Assembly (NCBI GenBank): GCA_907165065.1
Contig: OU015523.1
Span: 22,471,834 to 22,535,833, forward strand
Length of the DNA stretch: 64,000 nt
Origin: Caprimulgus europaeus
Taxonomy: Eukaryota; Chordata; Aves; Caprimulgiformes; Caprimulgidae
Direction of reading: 5' to 3'
Part shown: positions 1-12,400 of the stretch, in pieces
Layout: every line of letters begins with the position of its first letter
Position numbering within the stretch: position 1 is the stretch's first letter
Notes under the pieces: model-generated
What the model was told of the DNA's origin: nothing
The model's input: the letters and a program-made list of their open reading frames with translations, nothing else
The model's database searches: none
Made by a program: the position numbers and the translations under genes

Positions 1-3000
1 CAGTCAGCTGAAAAAGAAAGCATTTCAAAAACATAATTAGCCTATTGTCTTACTTTTGTAAACCATTGTAGCAAAGACAATTTGGAGAAAGTAATTTTAT
101 GACGAGGGTATTCAAGCTAACTTCATCACTGTAAGGGTTCTGTTACAGTGCCTTTGGTATAAAGCTTGAACACATGACAGAAAATATGAAGAAAGAATGT
201 GATACAGTCAATTGCATAATCTACTAGTACGTTAATATAAAAGCTAGAAAATGTCAAAGAAAGGGAGGAAAGCCCTGCCCCCCATATAATCTATTTATGC
301 ACTTAGCTTGTATGCCTTGTTTATTATCTGATTGATCTTCTTGCAGCATTAGCAGAGATACTGAAGTATAAGCCCCTTTTGTCATGCAGCAAATAAACTT
401 TATAACAAAAACCCCTTATACTGTTTAGGGTTTTTTTTATTTCATGAGGACCACAAAAACTTTTACAGTTAAACCTTGCAAATGGTAAAAGTAGCTATTT
501 GCTTTTTCCTTGAAACAACTGCTCTAATAACAAAGGTCTTTATCATAAATATGTATATGCATTTCTATAAAAAATTAATAAAATGTAAGCAAAAGCAAAT
601 ATTGTAGATATGTATATACACACATAGACATAGATAACTGTACTTTATATATTGAATATTCTCTTTCAATATATAGTTTAGGTGGTGGTTGCATACGAAA
701 TGTGTCAGCTTCATATCCCAAAACTTTCCTTCATTCTGAGAAACACTATTTTCATTTCAGCTGTACCACCAGAATGAACCTTGATGTTTTCTCACTTGTA
801 TTGTTCGCAATTATTTTATTCCAAACTAAACAGTGCTCCTTCACCTGCTTCAGGAAAAAAGAAGTTAAGGTAGAATAAATCTACCTTTTTATTTTGTTTT
901 GTTGTAATTTTATTCTTTAAATTAAATTATTATTGTTTTAACTTTCAGACTTTGGCTAAACTTTAACACTGCCGCTCACCACCCCTTTTGGTTCAAATAT
1001 TGCGTTTTGTTATGTCTGTCAGTATTGCATACTCTGAGCCACTTGCTTGAGGACTGCATAATCTGTAAGTCCTGCAGAGTTTGCCTATCGAATCCGCCTG
1101 GCAGGAAGCACCGCTAAATACAAGAGAGATTTGAACTTTCTCATGACAACCATCTTACAGAACTTTCTATTTCACCAAATCACTCCTGGCAAGAAACACT
1201 GAACTCTCTGAAAGGAAAAGGAACTGATAACAATCAAACACACATGAACTTACAAGTATATTATGCTTCAATTGCATGGCTCACAATGAGGACTAATTTA
1301 TCTAAATACCTTTAACAACAAATAAAGATTACATTGGCTTTTTTAATGGAACATTACTGCACATATGTACAGACACACAACTATTGTAAAGCTGCATAAA
1401 GAATGTATGACTCTTAGCCAGTATCATCTGATGATATGAGTAGAGCAAACCCAAAGTAATAGCAGAACAGGGGCAACTTATGATGAAATCTGATCAGGTA
1501 TTGACCACATGCAATACCCATTAGTAAGGATCTTTCTTTTGCATGGAAAAAATGACAGAAGAAATTGATTTTACTCATGTGTGGAAAAACAGTTTAAAAA
1601 TTTCTAGTGATTTTTAAACACAAATTTATATGGAGTTTTTAATATATCTGTATCTTATTAGAGAACCAAACAGCAATCAGTACCAATAATCTTGGTCCTT
1701 TCACTGAGAATAAGATTTTTTTCTCAACACCATAGAAAATTATGATGACCTATTGATAAAAAAATTATTCTGTGCTTTGGCCAAAACTTTAATTTATATT
1801 GACATACAAATCTTAAGTATAGAATCTACACTGTAATTTCCCCAATGTTTTTTGTGTTAGAAGACAGATTATAAATGAATATGAAGATTAAAGCAATCTT
1901 TTCTTGATGAAAGTGTAAGCTGACAGTCTTGTGCAAAAGACAAAAGCAAATCCAGCTTCCTCATCCCACCATCAAAAAATGTGTTTTCCTTTTTAGTGAG
2001 CTTTTGTGGCACTGTGAATGATACCAGTGCCTCTCACTGAAGCTCTAAGTCTAGCAAAAGAAATTGGCTCAGCTCAAAATCTTTCTTCTCTTGTTTATAG
2101 TCGTGACATTTGTAATGAAACCGTTAAGTGTTGGTAAGCCCGCACCGCATCCATCAAAGTAATTTCATACTTCTTTGAAGATGATTGATAACATTCACTT
2201 TTTTTCAGCAGGTTACAGATAGCGTATACATAGCATGCCTCAACAAAGTTATGCAAACGAGTTAGTTTTTCCCCAGTGACAGCTTAGACTGTGCTTTTGT
2301 ATCATATTGAAGGACAGCATGGATCCTCTCTAAGCTGTTTCACCAAGAGCTATACACCACATGACCACTTCCTTTTTTTTTTCTCTGTGAAACTGAAATA
2401 TTTTGAGGAAACTTATATCTCTCTGTTTTCCTCTAAAAGACTCTGCGGTGTGATGGGTCTGGGTCAAGCTGTAAAACCTGTCTGAAGAAGTGCATATGTG
2501 CTGTAGGTAGAGGCATTTAAAGTTTCTTTAACTTCTACTTTGAGAAGATTGCAAAAATGTGCAAACAAAAGTGGAAAGAGTCCTTTCACTCATTTCCTCT
2601 GAAATCAGAACTGCTAACAGTCCTTCTCTCCCTTCTGTTTCCACATTTAATTTCTTTTCAAAGCAAATATTGCTTTCTTTTTCCTTTTTAATATAACCAG
2701 AGATAGTAGGAATAACAATAAAGCCAAATGCACATTAGAAAGAACTTATTCATTGTGACTCTTGTTCCAGATACAATCTCCTTTTTGGGTATTAGACTTT
2801 CACATTGATTGTGCTCCATTCTTGAACCATTCTGGCACTATTATACATTAATTCCCCTAAACATGGGATTTTTCAGTGTGTATGTGTTCTCAGAGCTTGA
2901 TGAATTTTTACTATTGAAATGTCTAGTGATATTTTTATGTGACTTTGCTAATTTTCTTATTCCCCTGCTACATTGCATATAATTTCAAATATAGAGATTA

Positions 3001-3334
3001 TAATCTTTTCACTTTCTTCTTTCCTCCTCTTCAGTGACTTCCTAGAAGCTTTACTAAATAAAAATTTTAGAGAAATTTGGAATTCTTTAATTATCCTCCA
3101 CTCTTCAAGTTTTTGAACATACTGTAAAGATAGTTTAAGCTGTGAATCTGCCAGTTCTGTTGCTATCAATGGAACCATGAGCAGGGAACTTGATCCCTAA
3201 TATTTTATCCTGAAGATAATTTTATAATGCTGAAGAGAGACTTTTATAAAACTGAAGGTTGAAAATTCTGAATCACTCATACACAAATACAGTCATATGA
3301 AACAGCAATCAACTGTAATTTAGTGTTTACTTAC
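1..3334 (-). other. Intron 13 of TMPRSS15, partial; nothing else recognised
   Basis: AT-rich sequence after the exon 13 donor. I looked on the minus strand for the opening of CUB2 (DCGG..., FCVWIL-like) and for LDLRA2 motifs and did not find them. No CR1 or LTR sequence was recognised. The short open frames are not coding by any sign I can see. Confidence 0.6.
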
Positions 3335-3476
3335 TGGGAACTGAAGGGACAGTAGTAACAGGTGGAATCACGGTTGGCTCTACATAAGTACTATCATTGC
3401 ACTTTCCCTTTATCAGGCCAATGTCATCCAAGGCAATATCACTGGGACCACGCTTTTTAAAGGCATCAAAAATAAT
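3335..3476 (-). CDS. TMPRSS15: TMPRSS15 exon 13: end of MAM domain and Pro/Thr linker
   Basis: 142 nt, phase 0 in and 1 out, residues 472-518 plus one base. It reads [20 protein letters not shown], then LIKGKC, with the fourth MAM cysteine at C497 and the conserved SDIALDDI motif. A linker [20 protein letters not shown] follows, comparable to the mammalian Pro/Thr-rich segment before CUB2. The acceptor is ACTTCAG and the donor CCA|GTAAGT. It is the last exon recognised in the window. Confidence 0.95.
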
Positions 3477-6400
3477 CTGAAGTTCATGGAAAAAAAAATA
3501 GAATTTTACAATTTAATGAAACATTTTTCAGCTTCCTATGTTGAACCATTGAATGCTCTTATACCCACTGTAATCTACACTGGTGCTACACTCAGAGGAG
3601 GGAATTAAGGATGAAACAGGATTCCTTGCAAAACAAAACAGCACAATGCTAACCAAGTGATCATTATAAGGAATGCAGGAACTTCTTCAGATAATTGATG
3701 ATCATGATTTAAAACTATTCAATGACTTTACTTTTTATATATAAATACATGTAATTTTTGAAACACAAATTCAGTATCACTCATCAGTCCAAAATTCTGA
3801 TTTAATAACGTATTTCTATGAAAAATTGAAATTAATCTCATTTGTTTGTTATTGTGCTTTAATATCCAAATATTAAAAGTAATTCTCCTATCAAGGAATT
3901 TATGCTGGTGAAATACAGCTAGGTATAGCACTCTTCCTGTCATCATAAAACACACATTTGTTGGAAATCTGATGCACCCAAGTCACATATGCATTTAGTT
4001 CCTCAGATGGTTAAATACATCTTTCTGGCAGTGCTTTTGCATCAATCAAAACTATTACAGCAAGACAAGCCACCCCAAAATACCTATAAAAATAAATTGT
4101 TTTTAATAGTGATTTGCTGAAGGAATTGTCTACCATAGGTTTCCTGCTTTTGTTTACAGAAAAGTCACTTTGTCTGTTAACCATGTGGCACCAAATACTT
4201 TTCCATCTGGAACACACTTTCATTGAATTATTCTGTAATTAATTAGTGAAAATACTGCTTCAGAACCTGAAATGATTGACTTGAAATATTCTCATGGCTA
4301 AGTGCTTCATATTACCCTCACTGTCAAGATTTTAAACTCCACATCAGATTTTGACAGGCTTTGAAAGCCCTTGTTTTGTGGGAAGCTGTCTTTCATGATA
4401 ACATTGATTGTCCCATGACAATGTTAAGTTTTCCTATTTTCTACAATAATAATACTTTAAATTCCAAATCAGGGAAGGGAGGAAATGACCATTCAAATGG
4501 ACATTCCAGTCTTCTACATGCTAACATTTATTTTATGGCATGCATTAGTAAGTAGTATTAGATATTATCTGTAGAGTTATGGATCATTGGGTTCAATTGG
4601 AAAAAAATCTGCTATCAGTTTAACTAAAATAAATTTTAGAAAGAACTAGAAGTTTAACAAACCTTAAAATGAGATGTTTCGTTTAAAGTTACTTGTCCAT
4701 AATTCCAGTTGTTTCCATAATTTCCTTCTTTCTGGAAAATGATTTTTTCCAAACCATGCTCATTACTTATGCTAACTCTTAAACGGTACACGTTAGCACT
4801 GTACATGAAATACCTAGAGGGGGGAGACCAATTTTGGTATTATTAAAACAAAGTTAAAATTAATGAAAAATATCAAGCTTTTAATTTTATAAATAGTTTT
4901 ATAGAATTAGGACTGATTTGCAGTGAGCATGAAAATAAAATGAATTGTATGTTTAGATTATGCCTGGAAGATTTACTTGGTACTTTGCTACATTTTCTGC
5001 ACATATCTTGTTAAACTTCATGACAAACATATATTTCAGGTAGTCTTAATATAATTTCTGTATAGAAATTAATATTGGATGCGGGGTGAAAAAGAATATA
5101 CATTAAAGCTAACTGTAAAACTCAAACCTATAAAGGACTCAAAGTTTCAGGCCTGGAGTTGAGACTGACAATGGAAATTCAAACAGAAGCAGTCGTGTAG
5201 TGCTAGTACACTGGCTTGGATTAATATGACATATGAAAGCAAGATACTTGGTTTTATACTTAAACAAAAATCTATGTTTAGGAATTATGCAAGAATACCA
5301 AAAGCTTAGACAAGATGGATCTGAAGAGATCAAAGGCAAACTCAGAATCCGGACTCTCTCTTCTACAAATCCAAGTCCTATGGGTGTTGAAATGTAAAAT
5401 CCTACAAGATAATGAGCACATTTTAGTCAGTACAGAATTACTGTTTTGTTTGGAGTTTTTTTCAAATTAGATTTTAAATTTTAAAATTATTTTTTAAAAT
5501 ATTTTTTTAAAATTATTTTTTATGTTAAAAATAATACCAAGCACAGATAGTCTTGCTTGAGTTGTAAGATTCCTGACACATAAAATTTCAATGATTATAC
5601 CAAGATATAGTCATCAATCAATGACATACTAAAATGAGCTTTTAAGCTTGTTGGACACTCCTCAGAACTAGATATGAAATGGGAAACTATCCCTTTTGAA
5701 GTCAGTGGGAGATCTGCCTTTTATTTAGTGAAGGCAGTGATTCACCTGGACAATTTCTAATTAGTTTATAAAAACACCTTCCTGTTTGATATTGCTTGTG
5801 ATTTTGTAGAAAAATTTCCTAACATTTTTATAATTTTCATCCACATAATAATGGGAAATATGGGTTGCGTGCTGAGGGAGGTGAGAGAATTACTACATGA
5901 ATATTTTATAGCAAGGGCAAGCATTATAAACAAGAGAAATATATTTTTTGGGGAAACTGGGTTTTTAACTTTAATTCCTTGCAGCTAGGAATTTGGACTT
6001 CTTGCTGCCATATGGAAATATAATGTGAGGCCAGCCTACAAAAGCATTGTGATTTGCACATTGTCACAAGAAAAGCAAAATTACGTAGAGTTAAATGTCT
6101 CAAAATAAAATCCTTGCTTTACTGAAATAATAGGTGTAATCTTGGATTTTATTCCATGTCTAATACCTACATATTCAAATACTATATTCATAGAATCTAC
6201 AAATAAATATAAATATAATTATGTAGTTTAAATGATATATACTCTATTCTGTTACTTATACTTCTAGATTAGCTATCTATCTTTTTTATATGGGAGGTTA
6301 AAGTACCTGAAAATCAGTCTGAAATTTGAATCAGGCTTTTCATTTCCTGTGTTGACTTAGAAAGCATGCATTAAAATAAACATGGTATCTAGCTTTAAGA

Positions 6401-9400
6401 AAATGATCACAGCATTCTTTTTCAGAAAAGCTCTTCATGTAGTCAAAGTGACAGTTCTCTGTTTCATCAATTCTATAAGCATTCAGAATCAGTTGTTGAA
6501 TATGTATAAAGTCCTTTGCTTTTCAAGAGCAGCAAAACAAAAACACACTGTCTCATTGAATGTATGCAATAGCTAGATATTAATGATGCAGCTCACATTT
6601 TTACTTCAAATACAGATCGTAGATTTTGAATATTCAATACAAAAGCAACATTGCATATAGCAATACTACATATGTCAGCTTAGATTTAGCACAGTGAAAC
6701 AGAGAACAACTAAAATTAGCATTTTCAAGAGAGCTGGAAATAAATGTCAAGTGTTTTATTAAACAATTTTTACATTCTTTCATCTGATTTGTATTCTAAG
6801 AGTCAAGTGGGAAGATAAAATGGTGTTCTGAAGATTATTTAGAAAATGTGCATTTACTCAGAGAGACATGAATAATTTCTATCCAATAATGTGCTGAATA
6901 ATATTTTTCTTTTCCTGGGAGTAAATTCTGCCAGAATAGTTCACAATTTTTCCAGTTATTTGTCACTGAATAAGTTCTGTATATGTTTTTCATAGAATAA
7001 ATATAACCAATGCAAATTCCAGATTATGTTAGTTATTTTAGCTGGACTGACAAATCAGTTGAGAAAGAGATTGCTTGGTTTTCCTGTTGAAGCAGAACAA
7101 AACTTTTAGAGTCTAATTCTGGGATAAGAAATTATTATACACATTCAAAATCTTATTCCTATCTGTATTGTCTCTTTAATTAAAATCCACAGTTGATGTG
7201 ATCACTCTTCCAATTAAGTTGTTTTGATATAGCAGTTGTAGTGTTCGTGTGTATTTGGTGCATGATTCTAACTGGGGACACAGGTGCCCTATGTTCCCTG
7301 CAGGTCAACTTTATGTTAAATCAAAATTATCCTGTGACAACCATGAGGATATCACCAGTAGATAGGGATGAAACAGGAGTGATTTCCCTAAAATGTAAAT
7401 ATACTTGTTTTTTTCCTTAAGGTAAACATACTGTTATTTGACCTGTAACACTTTCGCATAATAGAAATTTCTTTCTCACGTAAGGCACTTTGATATATTA
7501 ATAGCATTGAAACTTTTCAATACCTCACACTTAAATCACTTTACATATTCCTTTATTTCTTATTTTAGTTTTGGCATATTCCCACAAGATGTCAATCAGT
7601 AGCATAAAATATTTTGTCTGGTAGCCTTGACTAATTTTTATGTCAGAATAAAATTACATCCCAATAATACCATTATGAAGAATCCGTTGTACAGTGGTAT
7701 AATGTAAGCTAAATCAAGCTTTTCCTTTAACGTACAAATTGTATTTGATCTTACCTGACATATTGCCAAATGTGTGATCAAAATCAGGACCACTCATAAA
7801 GGGAAAGGTAGGGCCCTGAATTCTCTCCCAGTTGGAATCATCATCTAAATCTTGCATCCAGTAACAAAAGCCATTTTCAAAGGTGCAATTGATTTTCTCA
7901 TAATCTGTGAACAAGAACCTTTAATAAATAAAAATGACAGAGACATTAAGTATTTTCTCAGAATTATGTAAGAATGAGTGACAAACGATGTAAATTTTTA
8001 AATATATTTGAAAACTATAGCCCACAATTTCCTCGTCCACACAATGCAACACAGTTACTCAAATAAATGTATCATTGGTACTTGTTAACAAAACACTGTC
8101 ACTGAAGGTGGCCCTTTATGCTCTTCCTCTCATTCATCAACCTTCTTTTTTGAACCTTGACCAGGAATGTGGTGTGGGAATGAGGGAGAACCCCTTGCAT
8201 AGCTAACACTGAGGGCTAACACTGCTCTCTTTGCCAAGGCCTGGATTGCTCCAGCTGAAAGGGCTCACCACCAGAGCTGAATGCTCAGAAGGTAAGTGCT
8301 GTGCTCCATGCACCAGGGATGCCCCTTTCCTTGTCCTTCTCCTTTGCTCTTTCTTTGCTCACATGTATCTGCTGCAACATCCTCATGACTTTTCTTCCCC
8401 TATTATTTTGCACAGTTTGTTTTCATGGTGCCTTGAAGTGTAAGTCAGCCCCAAGCAAGGGCTTCAACATGGCAAGAATTTGCTGGCACTCTGGATGATT
8501 CCTGCAGCATATCACTTCCCAGTCACATTCCCCATTCACATCCTACTCAAAATTTAACAGCTGAAGAAGCCTTCACTTGCCCAATCTGTATCTATTTTTT
8601 TTCCAACCACTGAAGAACACCAATGGATGAGTCATATTGCTGCATTTTGTTGACACTGCAGATTTACTGCATCTGGACTTTTCCCAGTGCCTATTTACTG
8701 AAGCAGGTATTTTCCTGAATGTTAGTTTTACCGTTTGGGACTACTACTTGTTTCAATGAGTTAGGACATCAGAAACTCTGGAGAGCAAATACTGTCAGGA
8801 TATCACAGAAAAATAATTAGAGTCAGTGATTCAACAGCAAATCATTAGTGAAAAATCTGTATGAGAGGAATCTGATTAAGATACGGCCAGAGTTTACTTT
8901 TTTATTTTAGGATATAACTTTGTAAGTCCTCACCCTACTGCTGGATACAGGCCTGTACACCTGTGTACATCTCCATTTAGTCAAACTGAAAGTAGAGTTT
9001 CACCAAACTTTCAGGATAACAAACTCATCCACACAGACACACAGAAATAACACTTACTGTTTAGTTCACTTGTATTAAATGTAGTGTACGTCGCGTTAAA
9101 GCCATTGTAATTTTCAGAATAATCAGATATAAATTGTGCTGTAGCCTCATGAGAAAAAATGTAAATTGTCTCAGGATTAGTCCCTGACAGAGATGCTGAG
9201 AACAAATAAAGAACAATATCATCAAAGAGAAAACAGTCCTATGCAAATTAAAATCCCCAGTGCTGTCATACAAATACAGTGGATTAGTTTTTTGAGTCTT
9301 AAAGAATGCTTTCTCTATTGTACTGTGATTGTGCCTACAATAGCTTTAAAACCCTGAAGGCATTTAGCTGTTTGGCTGCCATATAAGTATTCTGCATATC

Positions 9401-12400
9401 CCATCTCTCATATCCATCAATACGGATATCAGCCAGTGGAGAAATGTCTCTTATAGTACACATTTTCTACACTATAATGTTCATATCCATGCTTATGATG
9501 CTGTAAATAGTCTCAGAATTTACAGATATGCACTCTAAAACTCTAGATCACAGTATTGACTACATATTTTTAGTATATGTACTTATTCTTACAGTTTACT
9601 AATTAGCACATACACTTACAGATATTCAAACAGTAAGGGAACTATGAAATTACATTGTAATTTCATTTTGTGATGTATGCATGAAGGCATATAGCACAGG
9701 ATCAGTTGCAGTGTTCCAAGAAACAACTAGGAAGGGTGTTAGGTAATCTCACCAAGGCTCCCTTTTCCATGAACTATATATTTGAAAGAGTGCCAAATTA
9801 TTAACAAAAGACCATGAGCAGAATCCCAGTTTTCCAGAACAGAATGTAGACACAGAGATAAAGTATAATCAGTATTTCATGGTCTGAGGAAAGCAGTGTA
9901 ACGCTTGTAATGAATTTTAGGGAATACTTTACTACTTCTCCCAACAGCTTCAGTTTAGATGCTCTCCTTTTATGTCACCATGTGTGATATTACAGGATCT
10001 TCTGGCAATATATTTCAATAAAACATAGATCCCACAAGACTGTGTACATAGTCAAGTTATCAAGATTGTTCAAATAAGATCTTAAAAAAATAGTAGATAT
10101 TTCTTAATGTTTTAGGGAAGCATTTTTCTGATCACTTTTTAAGAGTAGGTAAGTATATTGCGATCAATTGTCCAACAGGGAAAATTTTACACAGATGCAT
10201 TCTTCCACTTAAACATATACATGCTTTTTTCTTTTTTTAACTTCAAAACACTTATTTTACCACTTACATTTTATTAATGGAAAAGTAATATTAGCCGAAA
10301 AATAAACTTACCTCTTAAAATCTTTTTTTGTCCTATACCTTCAAAAATGTTTAAATTGTCTGCATATTGTTGTGTAACAAAAGAAGTGAAGTTCAGTTTA
10401 ATGGATAGCCCTTGAGGCACTCTAAGATAATAAGACAAGAAAACCTGAAAGTCATGTTCTAGTAATCTTTTTTTTTTTTTGACTGCAGTAAATTGTGTGC
10501 TTGAAAGATGTTAAGTTCAGAAACAAAGTGAAATTATATCAATTAAGATTACCTATTTGGTTAACTTCTAGTTTGTAAAATTGGAAAAGGAATATGGCAT
10601 AAGCCTTTTGTAACAGTCCAAGTTATCCTTTACTCATTGGAGTTAAGTATATTTTAGGAACTGAATCTTCTAAACTCTAGAACCTGATATTCAGCTGAAT
10701 AGTTTTTTGTGGTTGTTCCCCCCCACACCCTCCCACTGCATCTCATTAATTTACAGTTACTTTGTAATACGTGTTACTAACAGATAACATCTCACTGCTC
10801 AGGCAGACTTCCCAAAGTCAAAGAAGTAGTATCATTGTATCAATATGAATAAAGAGATATTATAATCTAACTTCTGAAAGTCCAAAAGAATGTCGCTTAT
10901 GAGAAAAACAGGATTTGCATGAAGTTTTGAGGATCTCAAACCTGTTGTTTGGGAATATGTTATCAAAACCTAAGCATCACCCAGTAATTTTAATAGCAAA
11001 AGTCACTTTAACTAAAGTGTAACAAATGCTGGGGTTTGTTTTTTTGCAGTTATGTTCTTTCAGTAATCTATATTTCAGTAGTTTTCTCATTGCTTTTCCA
11101 CTAAACATAAATGATAGTTCAAATTCTAAAACTTTACTAATACAATCAATTTAGCTTTCAATACCACTATTTTTTATTTTCTAGAATTAGGAGACTCAAT
11201 TATTGTATTTCAACAACAATCTGATTCTGCTTATCACTACCAATTAATAGATAAGCATGGAGTAAATATTTAAACATTTCTTTTTTGTTGTTTGTTTGTT
11301 ATATATTTCTTCATAGGAAAAAAATATCCTTGGTTTAAAAAGAGTAAAACATACAGTTGCAAGGAAATTTTTCAGGGAGATATTGAGAAAACTGCTCTTA
11401 GTTGTAAAAGAAGAGGAAATTATATCTTAATTTAAGGAGGAGTTAAATGGGTGAAAATGGAAAAGCTTTTGCTAAATGTAAAGAGAAAATCTTTCTAGAC
11501 AAGGAAAGGAAGAAGAGAAATAAAATTTTGGATGTGTTACAGAGTGACTTTTAACACATTTTTATAGGGATAATAAAAATAGCAGGACAAAATGTCTCTC
11601 ATTGGTTACTGGAAAACCCAAAAGATTCCTTCATAGAAACAATTCTGTTCAGAAGGGAGACAAAATTTGAGTATCACATTGAATTTTTCAGGCCTTTACT
11701 GTCAGTGTTGACAGATTTTTTTTAAAGCAGATAAGTGGAAAATAAAACCAGATGGTTGTTTTCGTCACTGATCAATCTGTAATTACACAAATCTGTAGCA
11801 CTTGTACTATATTATTTGCAATTACTCATGATTCTTTCCAAAATTAAGCTTTTGTTAGCTACATACCAAGTATAGTTATCTATCTAGTACAATGCTTCTT
11901 GCAGCGATAGCAGCATTTGAAGCAAAATTAAGTTTAGAAGGAAGTAGTGCACTTGAGACAAGATTATTTATCATACTCAAATTCTGCAACACCATGGACT
12001 GAGGAAAAGGTCAGGCTTATATTCTTAAGGATACAATCTTGTGCTTTTCTTGTGATACACCTATATTTTAAAGGCAGATATAGCCAGTAATTATTGGTGA
12101 ATAGTATTGCTGAAGATATGAAAGAACAAATGCACTAAACAAAAGGAAAACTATAACTTCTTTTCTGAAGTGGCAATGCAAAGATTAAAGTCTTGAACAA
12201 ACTCAAAGGCTAGCACTTTCAAAGAAGCCTTGGGAACAGAGGTCCAAATCTTACCCAGTTTTAAAGACCTCTCCTTAATCCCCCTTGAAACTCTTCTACA
12301 AAATTAATATTTCACAGAATCAAAGAATGGTCATTACTACAAAGCCATAATAAGAATTTCTGGTTTTCAAATGAGTAGCTTTCAAATTGGTAGTTGTTGT

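Noticed and set aside
1..3334. Possible CUB2 exon of TMPRSS15
   Set aside because: I searched the minus strand for the DCGG opening and the FC-W-IL motif and found neither. The next exon is probably beyond the left edge.
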